Source: Chrysomallon squamiferum (lineage: Eukaryota > Mollusca > Gastropoda > Neomphalida > Peltospiridae). Taken from it: 64,000 nt of DNA. The notes beneath the pieces are model-generated. The model did no database searches. It worked only from the letters and a program-made list of their open reading frames with translations, and was not told the DNA's origin. The translations under genes were made by a program, and so were the position numbers. The stretch is taken from positions 12,501,678 to 12,565,677 of the forward strand of contig CM022671.1 in NCBI GenBank assembly GCA_012295275.1, given 5' to 3'. Shown here piece after piece: positions 12,301-26,594 of this stretch (position 1 is its first letter; every line of letters starts with the position of its first letter).

Positions 12301-13234
12301 ACGCATTGCAGCTTATATAATATATTCCATAAATAGTTTGATTTTACACTTTGTCATTCATATATGCACATAATAAAGGCTTCAGATTTTCAGATGAGTG
12401 ATGTGGTACAATTTGCATCTGACATCAAACTGATTATGAAATTTAAACATAATAATAGTTATATGTACAAGAACTCTGGATAGGAAATGAGACAGCTATA
12501 AAAGTTAAAAAATATTTATGGAAGACAAAGTACGACAAGAATATTAATGAAAAGAGTGATGTAAGTACACATACAGCCATAACAACAACAACAACAACAT
12601 TATTATCCTCCTCCTCAACAACAACTCCAACAATAATTACTATAAATAATAATAAAAGAAAACTAATAAAGAAACGATCAAAAATAACAACGACTAAGAA
12701 GACAGCAACATTAACAATGATAATGCAAGGCACATTTTTGAAAAAGTAGTATGATGTTAAAACTCCAAGTAATTGAACAGATCTGGCATTTCTAAAAATG
12801 TGCGTCACTGCTTCCCAGGCTGTTCACACACCTGTGTGTCAGAAAGCGTCCGATCAGCCACGTCCTTCTGAATTCTCTTTAATGGTTCTTCTTTATGAGC
12901 AAAATAATCATTCTTTTCATTAGATGTTGATTTAACTTAAATTTAAGTTGATTAACTCTGGATTGAAATGATATCGGAACCGGCATATAATTTTGTGGCA
13001 TAATGTTAGTTACAGACTATGTGGAAAAGACCTTCTGCACAAAATCTGTGAAATTTTGAGCAGTTTATTTTTTCGGATACCTGAAAGAGTAAAAATGTGA
13101 TCAGTAACTACCATTAAAAAAACCTGTATCCCTAAAATATTAACATTTCTGATTTCCTAATTTATTCATACTAAATCATCTAGATTAATTTGACACAAAC
13201 TGTTTGTTGTATAAGTAGAAGGACAGATATGGAT

Positions 13235-13235
13235 T

Positions 13236-13278
<43 letters not shown>
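13235..13278. repeat. Poly-A plus (TA)n
   Basis: About 15 A followed by about 14 TA units. Confidence 0.95.
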
Positions 13279-13281
<3 letters not shown>

Positions 13282-13649
13282 ATAAAAAGGGTAAACAAAT
13301 ATATATATATTTTTTCGAACTTTACCTTCATATATCGATATTTTGCAGAGATATGAAAAACTTACAATGGTTATATCGCCTCAGAATGGGCTCTTAATAA
13401 CCGAAATTTGTTCAAAATTTAAATGAAAAAAGACATTTAATATTTAAGTAAAAATTTAAAAAATAATCATAATCATAACTAATTTTTTTTTTTTTTTAAA
13501 CTGATAAAAAAAAATCTGTTATTAGGAGTCAGTCTTCTATTTCCCGAATAAAAAAATTCATTTGGAGTTTCATCGGCTACAAAACAGAAACTTCAGCTAT
13601 ATATTTGCACTATTATTTTATTGAACACTTCATACAGTTATTTTAAACG

Positions 13650-13925
13650 TAAACACCAGTTACATCTCTGCACAGCTATTCGCCAGACTGCCCGTGCTGT
13701 AAATGAAGATGTAAAATAGCCACGCGTTATCTTTTATCTCTTCTCACACACAAGAGTTAATTCTGCCACAATGATGACCCACAATGTTCTTAATAATGGC
13801 GCTCACTTCCGGGACCAAGATCTTTTCTTTATCCAGCAGGTCTCTAGGAACGCGCATGTAATCATCTCATCATCTCTATTATCGTGAGCAAATTGTTTTG
13901 CTCATAGCTAGCGACCCAGGGGCAT
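13650..13925. promoter_or_regulatory. Unique non-coding island, candidate regulatory element
   Basis: Contains CCACAATGATGACCCACAAT (two ACAAT Sox-like cores), AATAATGGCGC and TTTATCTCTTCTC. No repeats and no reading frame. Assignment rests on sequence texture. Confidence 0.25.
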
Positions 13926-14641
13926 ACTGTTTGATCAATAAAGAACTGCAGGCATTTCTACGTTTATAAAATTAAATCAACGGCAGAGTTTGCTCAAACT
14001 GGTCTTATTTGATGTTCCCCGTACCCGGGAGCAAAGCGCTCGAATATGAAGCTCGTATAACAAAACAAATCCGCACAATGTAATACACAAGACACTATTT
14101 TCTTTGACTCAAAAGCTAGGTCACATTTTTTTTTTTTTCGAATCAGACGTAATAATTTTATTGTCATTGCGTAAATATTCGCCAAAAAATTAAGGTAAAG
14201 AAGAATAAAGACAAAGCAATAAAAACATTTTTTTTTTTTTTTTTAAAACCAGTTGAAGTCTGTTTATATCAACGTCTATTTGCACTGAGGCCTAAAGGTT
14301 TTATTTGTGAAGTAAATGTGGAAACGTTTAAAAAAAAAAAGATATGAAGAAAACAAAATGAATTTTGACAGTTAATAGAAACATAAGATGTAAACTACGT
14401 CACTATAATTTGATTAGAAATAAATATTAAAATAATGATGGTCATAAATTTTTAAATTATATTTTGCAGAAATAAGGGGTTATCGTTTTTTAAATTTTTT
14501 ACTTGTACTGATTCAAAGTAAACCGTCAGATATTAATCGATTTTATTTTTTATTTTCTTGTATTAAGTCACTTTTCATTGGCAGTATAGGACTGTCCTTG
14601 ATTAATATTTGAACAATCATCAGTTCATTGTTAAAATTCTG

Positions 14642-14749
<108 letters not shown>

Positions 14750-14939
14750 GACAAGTGTTCTATTTTAGTAACGTTTTCTATTAAACCTAACTGAAAAACC
14801 AGTTACACAAACATTAACAACTTTGTCCAGATTATATACATAAGCAGTTTCATTATTCTTAAAGTATTTCTCCAAGGAATAATTCAGTCGTGATAACTGA
14901 ATTATATAGTCTTCATATTTAAATTATATGCATTTTCCT

Positions 14940-15145
14940 CAAAATGTAATACCTTGGCAGCCTACCAGATATGCGTCAGAAAACACAGTAGAATGAGACA
15001 CATTATTCGTGTTGTTCAAGTGAGCTGGTTGCGTCTCTCACCAACCACAAAGCTCACTGGCCTCGTCTGCAGCTCAAAGCCTGAATATTCTTATCAACAC
15101 AGCGACACATTTATTTTCATTCTGTATGTGTTTAAGTAATGAGAG
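14940..15145. promoter_or_regulatory. Unique non-coding island, candidate regulatory element
   Basis: High-complexity block with AACCACAAA (Runx-like core) and TCTTATCAACA words, lying just after a microsatellite zone. The short frames across it look random. Confidence 0.25.
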
Positions 15146-16879
15146 ACTGAATTCCGAGAAACGCCATTAAAGTGAGAATAATTGATTTTCTGCCTGTATT
15201 CATAACTTAAAACAAAATAACAAAACGCAAATGACAGAAGCTAATTTTTATTAAGTGATATTGCAGGCCTTTCGATAATTCCATTAGAGTTTCGTCACAG
15301 TATCAGTCTAGCTACAGATTCTGTAGTGTATGTAACAAACACGGTGTATGATAGGCAGAGTGCATGATGCGGCTGGCTGGGTGAAAAACCCCGAGGGAAA
15401 GTTTTCTAGGAATTCAAATGCAGAAGCCATGCAATTTATATACACTGAAAAACAACAACCTCTACGTTAGAGAATGGATTTGGAAACCGTCATCAATCCA
15501 CTGGTTGTATAAAATGTTATTTATGTGTTATGTGATACTTCGCGCTCTGGGGGTGTTTCGAACATGTGTTTTCACAGAAACAAAAATGTCTGCAACAGAG
15601 CAATAGAAAAAATGTTTCTCGTTACACATTTTCAGTGGAAAAAGAACTATTATCGTATTTATGTAGCATAAATTACTCTTTTAACGATATATTAAAACTG
15701 ACATCGAGAAGTCATTGATACAACTTCACACTTGACCACGCCTTGTACAGTTGCTGTGTTATTATCAAATATCACTTTTATTTCTTATTTTGATAGCAGA
15801 CACTTTATTTTCAAACCTTTAAAACATTCTTTATATCGAGGTTTGAAAATAATTCGATATTAAACAACACACAAATATTAAAACTAATTCTGTGACATCA
15901 GATTGGTTTTATAACTATTGTAGGTGGAGCTTTTGATTTTTTTTCCTTTAGATCTTTTTTGTTTATTTCCTTTTTTATTATTTATTATTATGGAGAGTTT
16001 TTGTTTTTTGTTTTGTTTTTTATCGCGAAATAGTTCACCATTAGTATATCGTTTTCTCTGATCATTTTGCTTTTCTTTGACTTTAGAATCAGCCAATGTT
16101 TTTCACAAACAGTATTTTTAAGAAATGAAATGAGTGGTATTAAAAACAAAGAATTTCAAGGAAAACCACACTGACGTCTAAAAATATTCTGTATCCGCCT
16201 CTTTTGATTGGATAATAATAATAATGAACAAAATAAAGAAGAATGTCGTGTGACCGTAATATTGGGATGTGTGTGTTTGTGTGTGTGAATGTTTATACTT
16301 ATGTTACATTACAAACAATATTTAACTCGGTACAACATAATGGTAGATAAAACAAAATTTAACCCGATTTGCTAATCTTGTTCAGGTTTAAACATAGGTT
16401 TAACTCGATACAGTCTTTTATTTTATTGCTTGTGCAGACATAAAATGTCATATAAAAATGTGTAATTCACTTTAATTCATATAAAGTACAAGTATAAATA
16501 TAAAGATTTATAGCAATGTAATAAGTTTTGTTATAACATACATTTAAGGGCTGATGATTTTGTTTACATTAATATTACTGATTAGTGATATATGAACTAA
16601 ATTCATTTCAATCTGTAACAGAACAGAACAATTATAAAAAATAATAAAAGTATTGTTTTAAAATGAATGACGATACTAACTGAAAAACAAACCCCCACCT
16701 CCAGTCACTGAGAAACAAACATGACTTTTGATGCTTTTTGGCTATATTTAAAAATAAAAATAAAATAAAATAAAAAGTATATAAATAAAGGTATAAAAAT
16801 AAAGAAATAAAATAGAAATAAATAAAAGAAATGAACAAGTGATGACAGAAACAGCTATAACCTCGTTCTAACACTGACT

Positions 16880-17960
16880 ACAAGATAAACAGATTTACGA
16901 AGTGGCCAATCTCTGGTAATAAAAACTGAAGGAAAAGTTCTTCAGCGCTAATGTTAACGTTCTGTTGCGAATTGATAGCAGACAGAATCTGCGCCTGAGG
17001 AAAGTTGTTGCAGATTAATTAACACTTTGTTGTTCTGTTGTCGCGAAACACCACGCTTAACAGGCAATCAAAGTCGCGAAAATGTATTATCCTGGAATCT
17101 ATTCAAACAACCACTGCATACCACCATGTGAGTTGAATATGGAACGAAAAGCAGAGGCCTGCAGGTATCTCTCACAGTTCTATTTACGAGAAACCGCCGC
17201 GAGCGCGTCTTTGTGTTAATGTTAACAAGCTATTGGCCCGAGATAATCTCTGTCTTAAGCAGATCTGTAGGACGTCGCAATATTAACTTTGCTTCTCTTT
17301 GTTTCTATTGTCAAAGCGTCATCGTCAGAGCCAACAGCCCACCCAAGTTATATCGACGACCGACCGTACAAACAGCTTTATTGTCTGAATCAACAAAAAT
17401 CAAAGGGAATGTATCTTGTCGTCTAATGAGGCGCTCTCAAGTTTTTCTCTTAGCCTGCGATCACTTGATTGAATTCAGCTCGGCGAGGAATGAAGATGAG
17501 TTTCGTTGAGATTGCTACTGCAGACGACTGTCACATGTCTTGCGCGTCCTCAAATCGTCGAGGGGCAAACGCGTTGAAATGAGCCGAAGAAAGTTCTGTA
17601 ATCCGATGGAAAGGTTTCTTAATTCCTCCTCATCACAAGAACTCCGAATTAGACCCGGAGTATGGATACAATGGACAGAAGAAGATTCAATTTGTATCGA
17701 TGTCTGATTCTGAAAATGTCGTCTGTCGTGAAGCTGGAATTGCGAGGGAAAGCCTAACGACCCTGTTGATGCCACAACAGTGAGACGATCAGCTCGTTTC
17801 CGCGGTCAACTGATTTCCGATAAGTCTCACTAAAGAGACGCTTGTTGCTCCCCTCCACCGGCTGATTGAATTCTGACACTACCATGTCCAACTGCGCGGA
17901 ATTAATTGTCTGGCCATCCACCCTTTCTCCGTGTCTTGTACCTCTGTGGTGTTTCAAACA
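16880..17960. promoter_or_regulatory. Largest unique higher-GC island, candidate regulatory block
   Basis: About 1.1 kb without simple repeats, with GC clearly above its surroundings and words such as GCAGATTAATTAACAC, CGAGATAATCTCTGTC and AATGTTAACAAGC. Short frames exist on both strands (up to 129 codons on the minus strand, partly beyond the island), but none has recognisable domains, and overlapping open frames on both strands suggest chance. A conserved non-coding block or an unrecognised exon are the alternatives. Confidence 0.3.
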
Positions 17961-20689
17961 CTCGATGTCATCTCTGCGTTGATTTCGTTTCTGTTGTAAT
18001 TTGAGTGAACATTTAACTAATCTAATTGAGATGTACTCTGTTAGTGTATAAATCAGTTTTATACGATAGAACGAACGAAACGTTAGTTTAGTTTTCATGC
18101 CAACAAAAAGAAATTTCTCAGTTTCACTTAAATATGTGCTCACATGTAATAAACAACAAAAATTCTAATCAAATATATTTCTATATTATGTATATGTGGC
18201 ATTTTGAAAAAAAAAAAATATCGACGTAAAAAGTAAAAGATACAATTTATCCCACTGTGTGTATGCCTATTATAGAATAAACTGTTCTTTAAAAATAATT
18301 ATAATGAAAATGTTAATTTTTCTGTTAATCGTATGATTATATGTCTGTCTGTCTGTATTTATTTGTATATGTATGCGTTGTGTGTGTATGTATGGATCTA
18401 TATTTGTGTGTGCATGTGTCATCTCGCTCTCACTCTGGGTCATATATCTCTGTGTTTGAATGAGTGTGTTCGTGTAATAATTATGTTATTAAATGTCTTA
18501 TAACAAATATTTATGTCTTTTAAGAACGTAACATAGTTTACTAATCAAAATTAATTGGTATTTCTGTTTCCGTTCTTCGGAAAATGCAACATTATGTTAC
18601 ATTATGATTTGTCAATCTCACAAACGTCAGTGCACCCAGTTACACTAGAAAGTTAATTTTGTTTCCATCTACGTTTATTATTATGTAAATGGTATCCATT
18701 AGGTTCAAGAAAGCAGCAATGTTTCTTATATGTAAAGTATTGACAAATCCCTGTAAGTAGTTCGTGAACCTTTTGGTTTATTTAATATCTAAACGTACAT
18801 CTATTTGTAAAAACTAATGTAATCTTCAAGTGAAACAGTTAGGAAAATACATTTTAGAATCGTTGTTTAGTTTTCATAAAATTGCTACATAACATTACAG
18901 TGTAGCTCTAACTCCCTCACAATAATACTGTCATCTTAGTGTATCTAAAATCTATATCTGTTTTTATCTATTTTTCTCTATCTTATCTTTCTGTCAGTCT
19001 GTTTGTCTGTCTCTTTGCTTCTCTTTCTTCGTGTAGATGTTTGTTCGTATGAAAGCTTATTGTGGCCTACAAAGTTTTCTTATATTATGATTTCACTCTG
19101 TAACTTTATTCAACGTTTTATTCAGAAAAAAGAAATAATTAACACAATACACGGAATAATTTATATATGTATGTATCTATACAAACATGTATGTATATAA
19201 TTATGTATTATAACTGTAAATGTATGTATCCATGTATGAATGTTTTTATGCATGTTGGTAAAGCGTACATCACGGTCCATGTAATATATATATTGAAAAA
19301 AAAAAAAAATAATAATAATAATTATGAAGTTAAATGAATGTAAATCGAATAAGGTTTTATATATTTTTAAGATATATGTAACAAAAGGTAACAGTTGAGA
19401 AATTAACAATCACACCTTAAAAACGGTCTCAACGTTTTTTTTTTGTTTTGTTTTTTATAATTTCAAAAATGCATTATTGTGCTGCTTTTGTCTAAAATAA
19501 AAGTTTGAAAAGGAAGTTTCTTTCAATTTGTCGCAGCTGGAGCCGGGCCGCCCCTGGTAAACACAGCTTTATACGTCTCTTTGTGAACCCACTCGAACAC
19601 AGTGTTAGTTAGGCAAGAGAGAAAGAAACATGTTTGAGTGATACACTAACATAATAAACCGTTATTGTTTCATAGTTTCTTTTCTCTCTTTTATATCTAT
19701 CTATATATCTAATCTATGGATATATTACAATATATATACACGCACATACACACATACATACATAAGAAAAAGGTTAACAGGCAAGTTAAAACTTTACTGC
19801 CCGCTGAGAAATATCTAGTTCAATAATTTTCATTGACCTGAAATTTTCAGGTCAGAATACCAAACTAAACATCTACGTTTCACTCGTGAAGCACACGGAT
19901 CTCGTGAAAACTGATTTAATCCAACAGTTATTTATCAAACAAAAACAATTTACAAGCAGTCAGTGTGTAATTGTTGTATGTAAACATGAAATCCAATAGT
20001 GAACTTAATTCCCGCTCATGCAATAAAACCAGGTGAGCAGTTTAATCATTTCAGTGCACATTTATTTAAATTATTTATTTGTGTGTATATGTTGTGTATT
20101 TGTGTTCTGTTTTTTTTAGTTATTGTTAAAAAAAAGTTTTAAATTTTTTAACAAATTTTTGTTACTGAATAATTATATGCACTTTTATGACATTACATAC
20201 AAAAACAACAACAGCAACATAGTTAGGTAACACGTTTTCTTTTTATTTCCACGTATCAATCAACCATCTATTACAGGAAGAGGTGTGTATTTAAATAATA
20301 AATTATTTATTTTGTTACTGAATAATTTATTGTGCTTTTTACTCGGAATTATTCGAATGAAAACTGTAATGTTTTGATGTCCCAATTGTTGTGTCGCATA
20401 GTATGTCCTCCAAATAACATTATTTTGTGAAAACTTGATCGATATGGTATCCTTCCATTTGTTATACATCCAGTTTGTCACACACATTATTACACACGTG
20501 GCTGAGTGAACTGCTGATAATGTCTTCTACCTGGCAGGCAACAATGGACCCATTTCTTCAACAGTCAGCTTAGGGAATAATCAAAATACAGGGACGAAAA
20601 TACAACGTTTCTTGTAAATTCAGTCACATAACACAAGAATAATATGAATTGTCGTATGATATTTAGTACATGTGAGCGATAGATGTAGC

Positions 20690-20765
20690 ACTAGGACGTA
20701 AGTTGCAGTATTAGAGCACTTGTCTGGACATGAGTTCAGTCAAATTCAGGGTGTGTGACAAATGA
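20690..20765 (+). repeat. Possible tRNA-derived SINE head
   Basis: The stretch GCAGTATTAGAGCACTTGTC...GAGTTCAGTCAAATTC has the look of a decayed pol III A-box/anticodon arm followed by a degenerate B-box. It cannot fold into an intact tRNA and no poly-A or tail repeat was assigned. Tentative. Confidence 0.25.
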
Positions 20766-21399
20766 AAGCGTCTAAAAGAAACGATTACAGAATAACACAC
20801 ACACACACAAGCAAATGTGTAAATAATCAGTGTACGGTCATGTCCTCGAAGTTAAGTTTGCCAGTGTGATCTGCGAATTCAATTTGTGGTTTTATTCCCT
20901 GGTTTCTTCGTCAGTGGATAGATTCCATTTGCAAGCCTGCGGTTTAAACTTGTACGGTTGTACACCAAACTTGAAGTTCACTTCTTCCATCATCAACAAC
21001 AACAACAACAACAACAACCTCCCCCACCCCACCACACCCCACCCCGAAAAAATAGAACCTACATTTGCTATATAAGAATGTTAATATCACAGTACTACGT
21101 GACCCAACGGTTCATTAACATCTTTCAGCTCTCGGAACCGTGTTTCAGATTTGTTTCTATCAGTTTTCTACATAAAACAAGGTTTAGTTTAAATATAAAA
21201 TAACTGTACTGATAACCCGTGTAAAGTTTATAACGTTTCTAAATATTTTTCACATTTTTATTTTATTTTATTTTTTTAATTGACGCGCAGTGTCCCTTGC
21301 CCAACTGGTGAGTACTTCATCCCAAAAACACAAACCACTAGCAAACTAGTAATAAATAAATACATGTCTATTAGAAAAGATGGCATAAGACAAAGTTTG

Positions 21400-21655
21400 A
21401 ATAATAATGTTGATAATACTAATACTTACACTAACACTAATATTATTATTGTTGATGACGATGAAGAGATGATAATTGTAATATTAATAGAATAAAAGAA
21501 ATAATGTTAGAAATAATAGTATTAGTAACAATAAAAAGTATTACTAAAGTAATAATAGTAGTACTAGTAGTAGCAGTATTAATTATAATAGTGATGGTAG
21601 TAAAAGTACTTGTAATAGTAATGGTACTAATTGTATTAGTATTAGCATTATGGGA

Positions 21656-21690
<35 letters not shown>
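21400..21690. repeat. Degenerate trinucleotide tract (ATA/GTA/ACT)
   Basis: Period-three sequence rich in AAT, AGT and GTA ending in a clean (AAT)n run at 21658-21690. The frames here (I/V-rich peptides) are compositional artefacts. Confidence 0.8.
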
Positions 21691-21692
<2 letters not shown>

Positions 21693-22601
21693 GAAAGAAC
21701 GAAAATGGCTTGTTTTTGGTAGTTGCCTTAGATAATAATTTCATATGAATGTCACCCTAAATAAAAGATGAGTGGAATATTGGTTCAAGCTGTGAATTAT
21801 TAAAATCGGCATTCATTTCTCAAAATGTCATTTAGACCATGGCTTGTGTGATATATAAGCTGGCTTTTTGTAATATGATATCTATTTTAATAGACACCAT
21901 CTCTTATCTGACTCTGTGTGAAAACATTGGGTTGTATTGTTCCATGTTCTCATTGTTTCTCCATTTTCAATGCCTTCTCAGAATGATGCAGCTATTAGTC
22001 TGAATTGTTGATGTGCTGTAATAACGGTGATTTCACCGTAATGACAGTGATGTGCTCATTATTGTTTTATTTTTGTCCTAGTTGTCTTTTTTTTTTGGTG
22101 CATATGTTAAGGAGACGGTTCGTGAGAATGGTGCATTTTAGTCTGATGTTTGAAAAAATATTTTATCAGTTAAAATTGTAAGGAGTTGAGAGTGTTAATT
22201 GAATGATTTTTGTAAAAACAGTGGAAGAAGAATGGAAATATCTATAAAAGTATTAAGAAAAAATATCCATATATTAATCGATATTTAATTCTCATTATAT
22301 ATCAGATGAATATAAGCAGTATTAATTAAGTGAATATAAGTAGTATTAATTAGGTAAATATGTTAGTAAGTAAAGAAAGAAATAAACGATTACTAGATAA
22401 AAATATCGCTATTTTATGGTTAAATTTCTATATTACAAACAAGCAAAGTAACAGAAATAAAACTTAAAGGTGAAAGAAGATGAGCAAACAACTATATCTG
22501 TAACTAAACAAAATAATAAAAGAAATGTTCTAGGGAGTTGTCTTGGCCCCAGCCAGCAGATGTCTGTTGTCGCATTTTCTGCATACTCGTTACCTAGCTG
22601 C

Positions 22602-22690
22602 TCCTCCAGACTGGATCTGAATCCCTTTGGTCCTCTTTACCTTCTCGATTCCTTGGATGAAGTCTACAAACTTATAAATGTTTGGGGTAC
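22602..22690 (-). pseudogene. Possible MULE-like transposase scrap
   Basis: On the minus strand one frame reads CTPNIYKFVDFIQGIEKVKR followed by TKGIQIQSGG, reminiscent of the 'HPNIYKFI..L..EQ' block downstream of the catalytic region in MULE/FLYWCH-associated transposases. The flanking sequence is higher in GC than its surroundings but has stops. The resemblance is short and from memory, so it is tentative. Confidence 0.25.
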
Positions 22691-24625
22691 AGTTCATGTC
22701 TTTGGTTTGTGTCAAGAGCCCTTTTAACACTGGACGTAGGGAGGGCAATATCATCATTGTAGATCTTTTTGCATGGGTGCGATTTCGTCACTCGCCCGCA
22801 GACAGATGGTGCATTTGAAAAGTACTGCGAACAGTTCTGTTCATTTGCAAATAATTACGTGCCTTGATTTCGTGAACAGGAATTGCTCCATTGCATTAAT
22901 AATTTTAGAAAAAAGAAAAGAAAAAAGAAAGAAACTTCTCTATGCTGTAATCCTACAGTTTATGAGAATAAAAATTAATTGTCATTGTATTGTCTTTAAA
23001 AATTAGAATATGCCAGATAAGACTGGATCCAAAAACAAAACGCAGCGATAATACACTGGATTTATACAAGTAAGATTAACTCGTTCAGCTACGAGGTAGA
23101 TCAGTGTGTGAGCTCTGATTTAACTTCGACAAGAAGCACATTTTTATCAGCCTGAAGAAAATCTTGTTTAGCTCATAGCTTATCTGACACCGAATTATAT
23201 CTTCAAAACTTTGTCTGATTATTAAAATTAATTGCAGGTATGAAAATCAGAAGACATTAAGCCTGGATTTGGATGTATTGTAGAGTAAGACATCAGGTTT
23301 AGAACTGACAAGATTTTTCAATTATACTGAAGTAAAAATCGTACTGAATTACGTTTTTCTTGCATATCTGGAACGTTTAGCTCGGGAATCAAAACATTTA
23401 CTGATGGATATTATTACTGTTCTTTTTGTTATATGTGTAATGAATTTAAATAATTTTATTCTGATTGAAAATAAAGAAAAGCAGAAAACTTACATTATTC
23501 TGTAAGCGAACGCTATCTATCATGAAAATTTACTTTTAAATTATTTGTCTCTTTACCAGTATCTTTTATTCTGTCTGTCAATCACTGAATCAGTCTACTG
23601 TCTATAATGTGACTGCTTATTTGTTCTTTCTGTATATCAGTTTTTCTTTTCTTTCTTTTTTCTTATTTATTATTAATAATATTAATTTAAAATAAATAAA
23701 TAAATAGCACTAGACTCTTAAAATAAATAAAACTACCATTATATTATGTTACAAAATATATATACAAATCGATCAGTACTTCTAATTTTAATATTCAGTA
23801 TTTTGTTTGGTTTTTAGACTCTCGAGATATGCACTTGTAATAATTGTAATAACTGTTTCAAGAATTCTTTTAAATTCTATATATCGACGTTTTATCAACA
23901 ACATCATGACTTTTTCGTCAACGCTATGATGCTAAATAAAATTATTAGTTCCAGTACAGACCACTTTTATCAAGTCTATCGGGATTTTTCATCTCGGTGT
24001 GGCGATTCACCGACTCCTATCCACAATGAACCGAAACTAATCGTAGGCTGTTTTGTTTTTTCCTTTTTTGTTGTTAGTGTGTGGGTTTTTTTGTGGTTTT
24101 TTATGGTTTTGATTGTTTACTGGTATTTTAAACAGTTTTTTTTTTCTTCTTCGTTTAAAAAAATATTCAGAATAAATATGTGTGAAAACTAAAATATTAA
24201 TATTTTCTAAGTGAAGGGAAATAAATTAATGAAACTAGAACAAAGTAAAATAAAATAAATTTTAAGTAAAGAAATGAAAAGTTGAAGATATAAATTAATA
24301 AATGACTTAGTAAATATGGAGGTAAGTAATAATTAAGTAAGCAGAAATAAGATGAATAATCTTTTGTTGATGAACAAGATCAGTGACAACTCCAACCCAC
24401 TACTGTAAAAAAGCAGCTAAGCAACTCGTCAGACCTTTCGCGCTGACCCTAGTTCATGTGAATTGTTTGGGCAGTTAAAACTAGTTAAGAATGTCTGTCA
24501 TAATAGACTTGAATTCATTTCTCTGTTGCACAGACCCAGTTTCGTTAATGTAGAGTAATAACGTGTGACATAATGAACGTTCAGAAAATAATGCTGATAA
24601 TATAAGCTGTCCTTTAAAATTGTTT

Positions 24626-24910
<285 letters not shown>

Positions 24911-25949
24911 ACTACGTACAGTGTGAAAAAAAGGTCTAAAGTTAAATTGTAATATGACAATCCCAGTTTTCTTGAACTCATGATACTCCATGATCTGTCA
25001 TTTTTGTCACCTATCATGTCCTATGTGACCTCTGAAATTTATTGTGCCATAACCACACCTCTCACTGAACCATCCCAGCGAAATGCAAGTGTAGAACTGT
25101 ATTGCTTGTATTCATTCATCTAAAGCCTGGCCCAGATACATTGACTATGCTAATAAGTGATGTGAATCAGTGCAGAAGGTAGATGGTTGTGCATTGTCTG
25201 AATGCAAAAGTTATTTACATAATTAGCATAGACACATGAACATTGGCTTATGGTCTGAAAAGAAAATTAAAGTACGCTTTACTTTAGCGATTAGGAAAAC
25301 ATTTGCGTAATTGGTATTCTCGTATGATTACGTTGTCGTTAAAAGAGGTGCGTGATCGGCGTTATATTCCTCGAATAACTCGATAAATGAATGAAGTTAA
25401 AATTCTTTCAATACATAACAAAACGGCAGTTGCTACCTACACGCAGTTTACTTTGCGATCCATATGATCACCGTAATTAAATAAATAGTCACCGTTTGCC
25501 TATCTTTATCCACGAAGTTGAACACAAATAGTTCCCAAGTCCCAAGAGATCTCGTTCGAAATCTCGTATTCGTGTCACTGAAATAAGGTGGCGACGATCG
25601 GTTTTAATGGACGACTGTGTATTAAGGAAACATTTGAGCAGTTACAGCTTGATGTTGGGACTATCTGACATCCAGTCAGTAGTTTGCTTGTCCAGTAGAA
25701 GGCAGACGAGAACAAAACGAATCCCATGGCAATTTTTTCAATGTTCTTTTCTAATCGTGCCACCTGTCTCAAGCAATGACCATACAAAATGTACCATTAT
25801 TTCAGCGGTGCTGGATTGAAACGGCACCGAAACGAAACAACTGGTATCGGACACGAAACACAGATTAATGAGTCAGTTAAAATAAAACCCTGGAAACTAA
25901 CCGCCCAAATAAAAGTGTCAGTCGTTATCATTCATATTGGTGTTGCACA

Positions 25950-26050
25950 TTTTGTTTCTGCTACTGCGGCCCGGATATTGTGAAGCATCATCTAACAGCA
26001 GATCATAGTGCACAAGACTGCTCCTAAGAACCTTTCTAAAATTGCTGTCC
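25950..26050. repeat. Possible dispersed repeat, related to 27975-28075
   Basis: The word series CATTTTGTTTCTGC, GCGGCCCGGATATTGTGAA recurs near 27980 as TTTTTTTCTGC, TGTGGCCCAGTTATTGTGAA. Both copies are followed by A-rich simple repeats and later by a TTTTGGA(C/G)A-type segment, and preceded by an ACGAAACACA motif. An old non-coding transposon family with two local copies is plausible. Confidence 0.35.
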
Positions 26051-26063
26051 TGTCCGGATGTAG

Positions 26064-26099
<36 letters not shown>

Positions 26100-26162
26100 T
26101 AAATAAATAAAATGAAAACTTTAGAGGCATTTTTTTTTTTATGCATTTCTGACAGTAATATT

Positions 26163-26333
26163 CGCAATATTTTGGAGACTTATTTTTAATATAATATAAA
26201 CTTTTCGAAATTACATTGTAATATAATAATAATAATAATAGAATAATAATTATTATCATCATCATCATATATATTATATTACAATGTAATTTTGAATACT
26301 TTATATTATATTAAAAAGAAGTCTCAAAATACG
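26163..26333. repeat. Long imperfect palindrome, about 65-base arms
   Basis: The left arm (26163-26228) and right arm (26269-26333) are reverse complements with few mismatches; landmarks are TTTTTAATATAATATAAA and ATTACATTGTAATATAAT on the left against their complements on the right. The 40-base loop is an (AAT)/(ATC) microsatellite. Single strands would fold into a long AT-rich hairpin. A snapback element end or replication-slippage product is likely. Confidence 0.8.
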
Positions 26334-26594
26334 TCAATGAAAATCTTATATATAAACTATATGGAACAATATAATTTTTTGTATTTCTTTCTTTTTATGT
26401 TACAAGCTCAGCACTGTTTTCGCTGTCGTTTCGGTATCGTTTCGTGTTGATGAAATCAGAATGTGATAATGGCGCGATATGTATCGTGTTGGTGTCGTTT
26501 CGGAACCTCACTATCGCATAAATGGAATCCAAATATCCATTAGGGGGAGCCGGGGCCATAATCTCCTTTTCCAGGTTTTTTTCTAAGGTCGTTG

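Larger units (their letters stand above)
17961..22540. other. Intergenic, AT-rich
   Basis: Contains a 19-base perfect palindrome (GACCTGAAATTTTCAGGTC, 19835-19853), the SINE-like piece at 20690 and decayed trinucleotide repeats. No gene seen. Confidence 0.6.

Noticed and set aside
17515-18143. Two adjacent minus-strand open frames (86 and 129 codons)
   Set aside because: No recognisable domain, no clear splice context, overlapping frames on both strands and ordinary composition; kept only as part of a candidate regulatory island.
25554-25590. CGTTCGAAATCTCG resembling a tRNA T-arm
   Set aside because: The pairing acceptor stem and A-box are missing.
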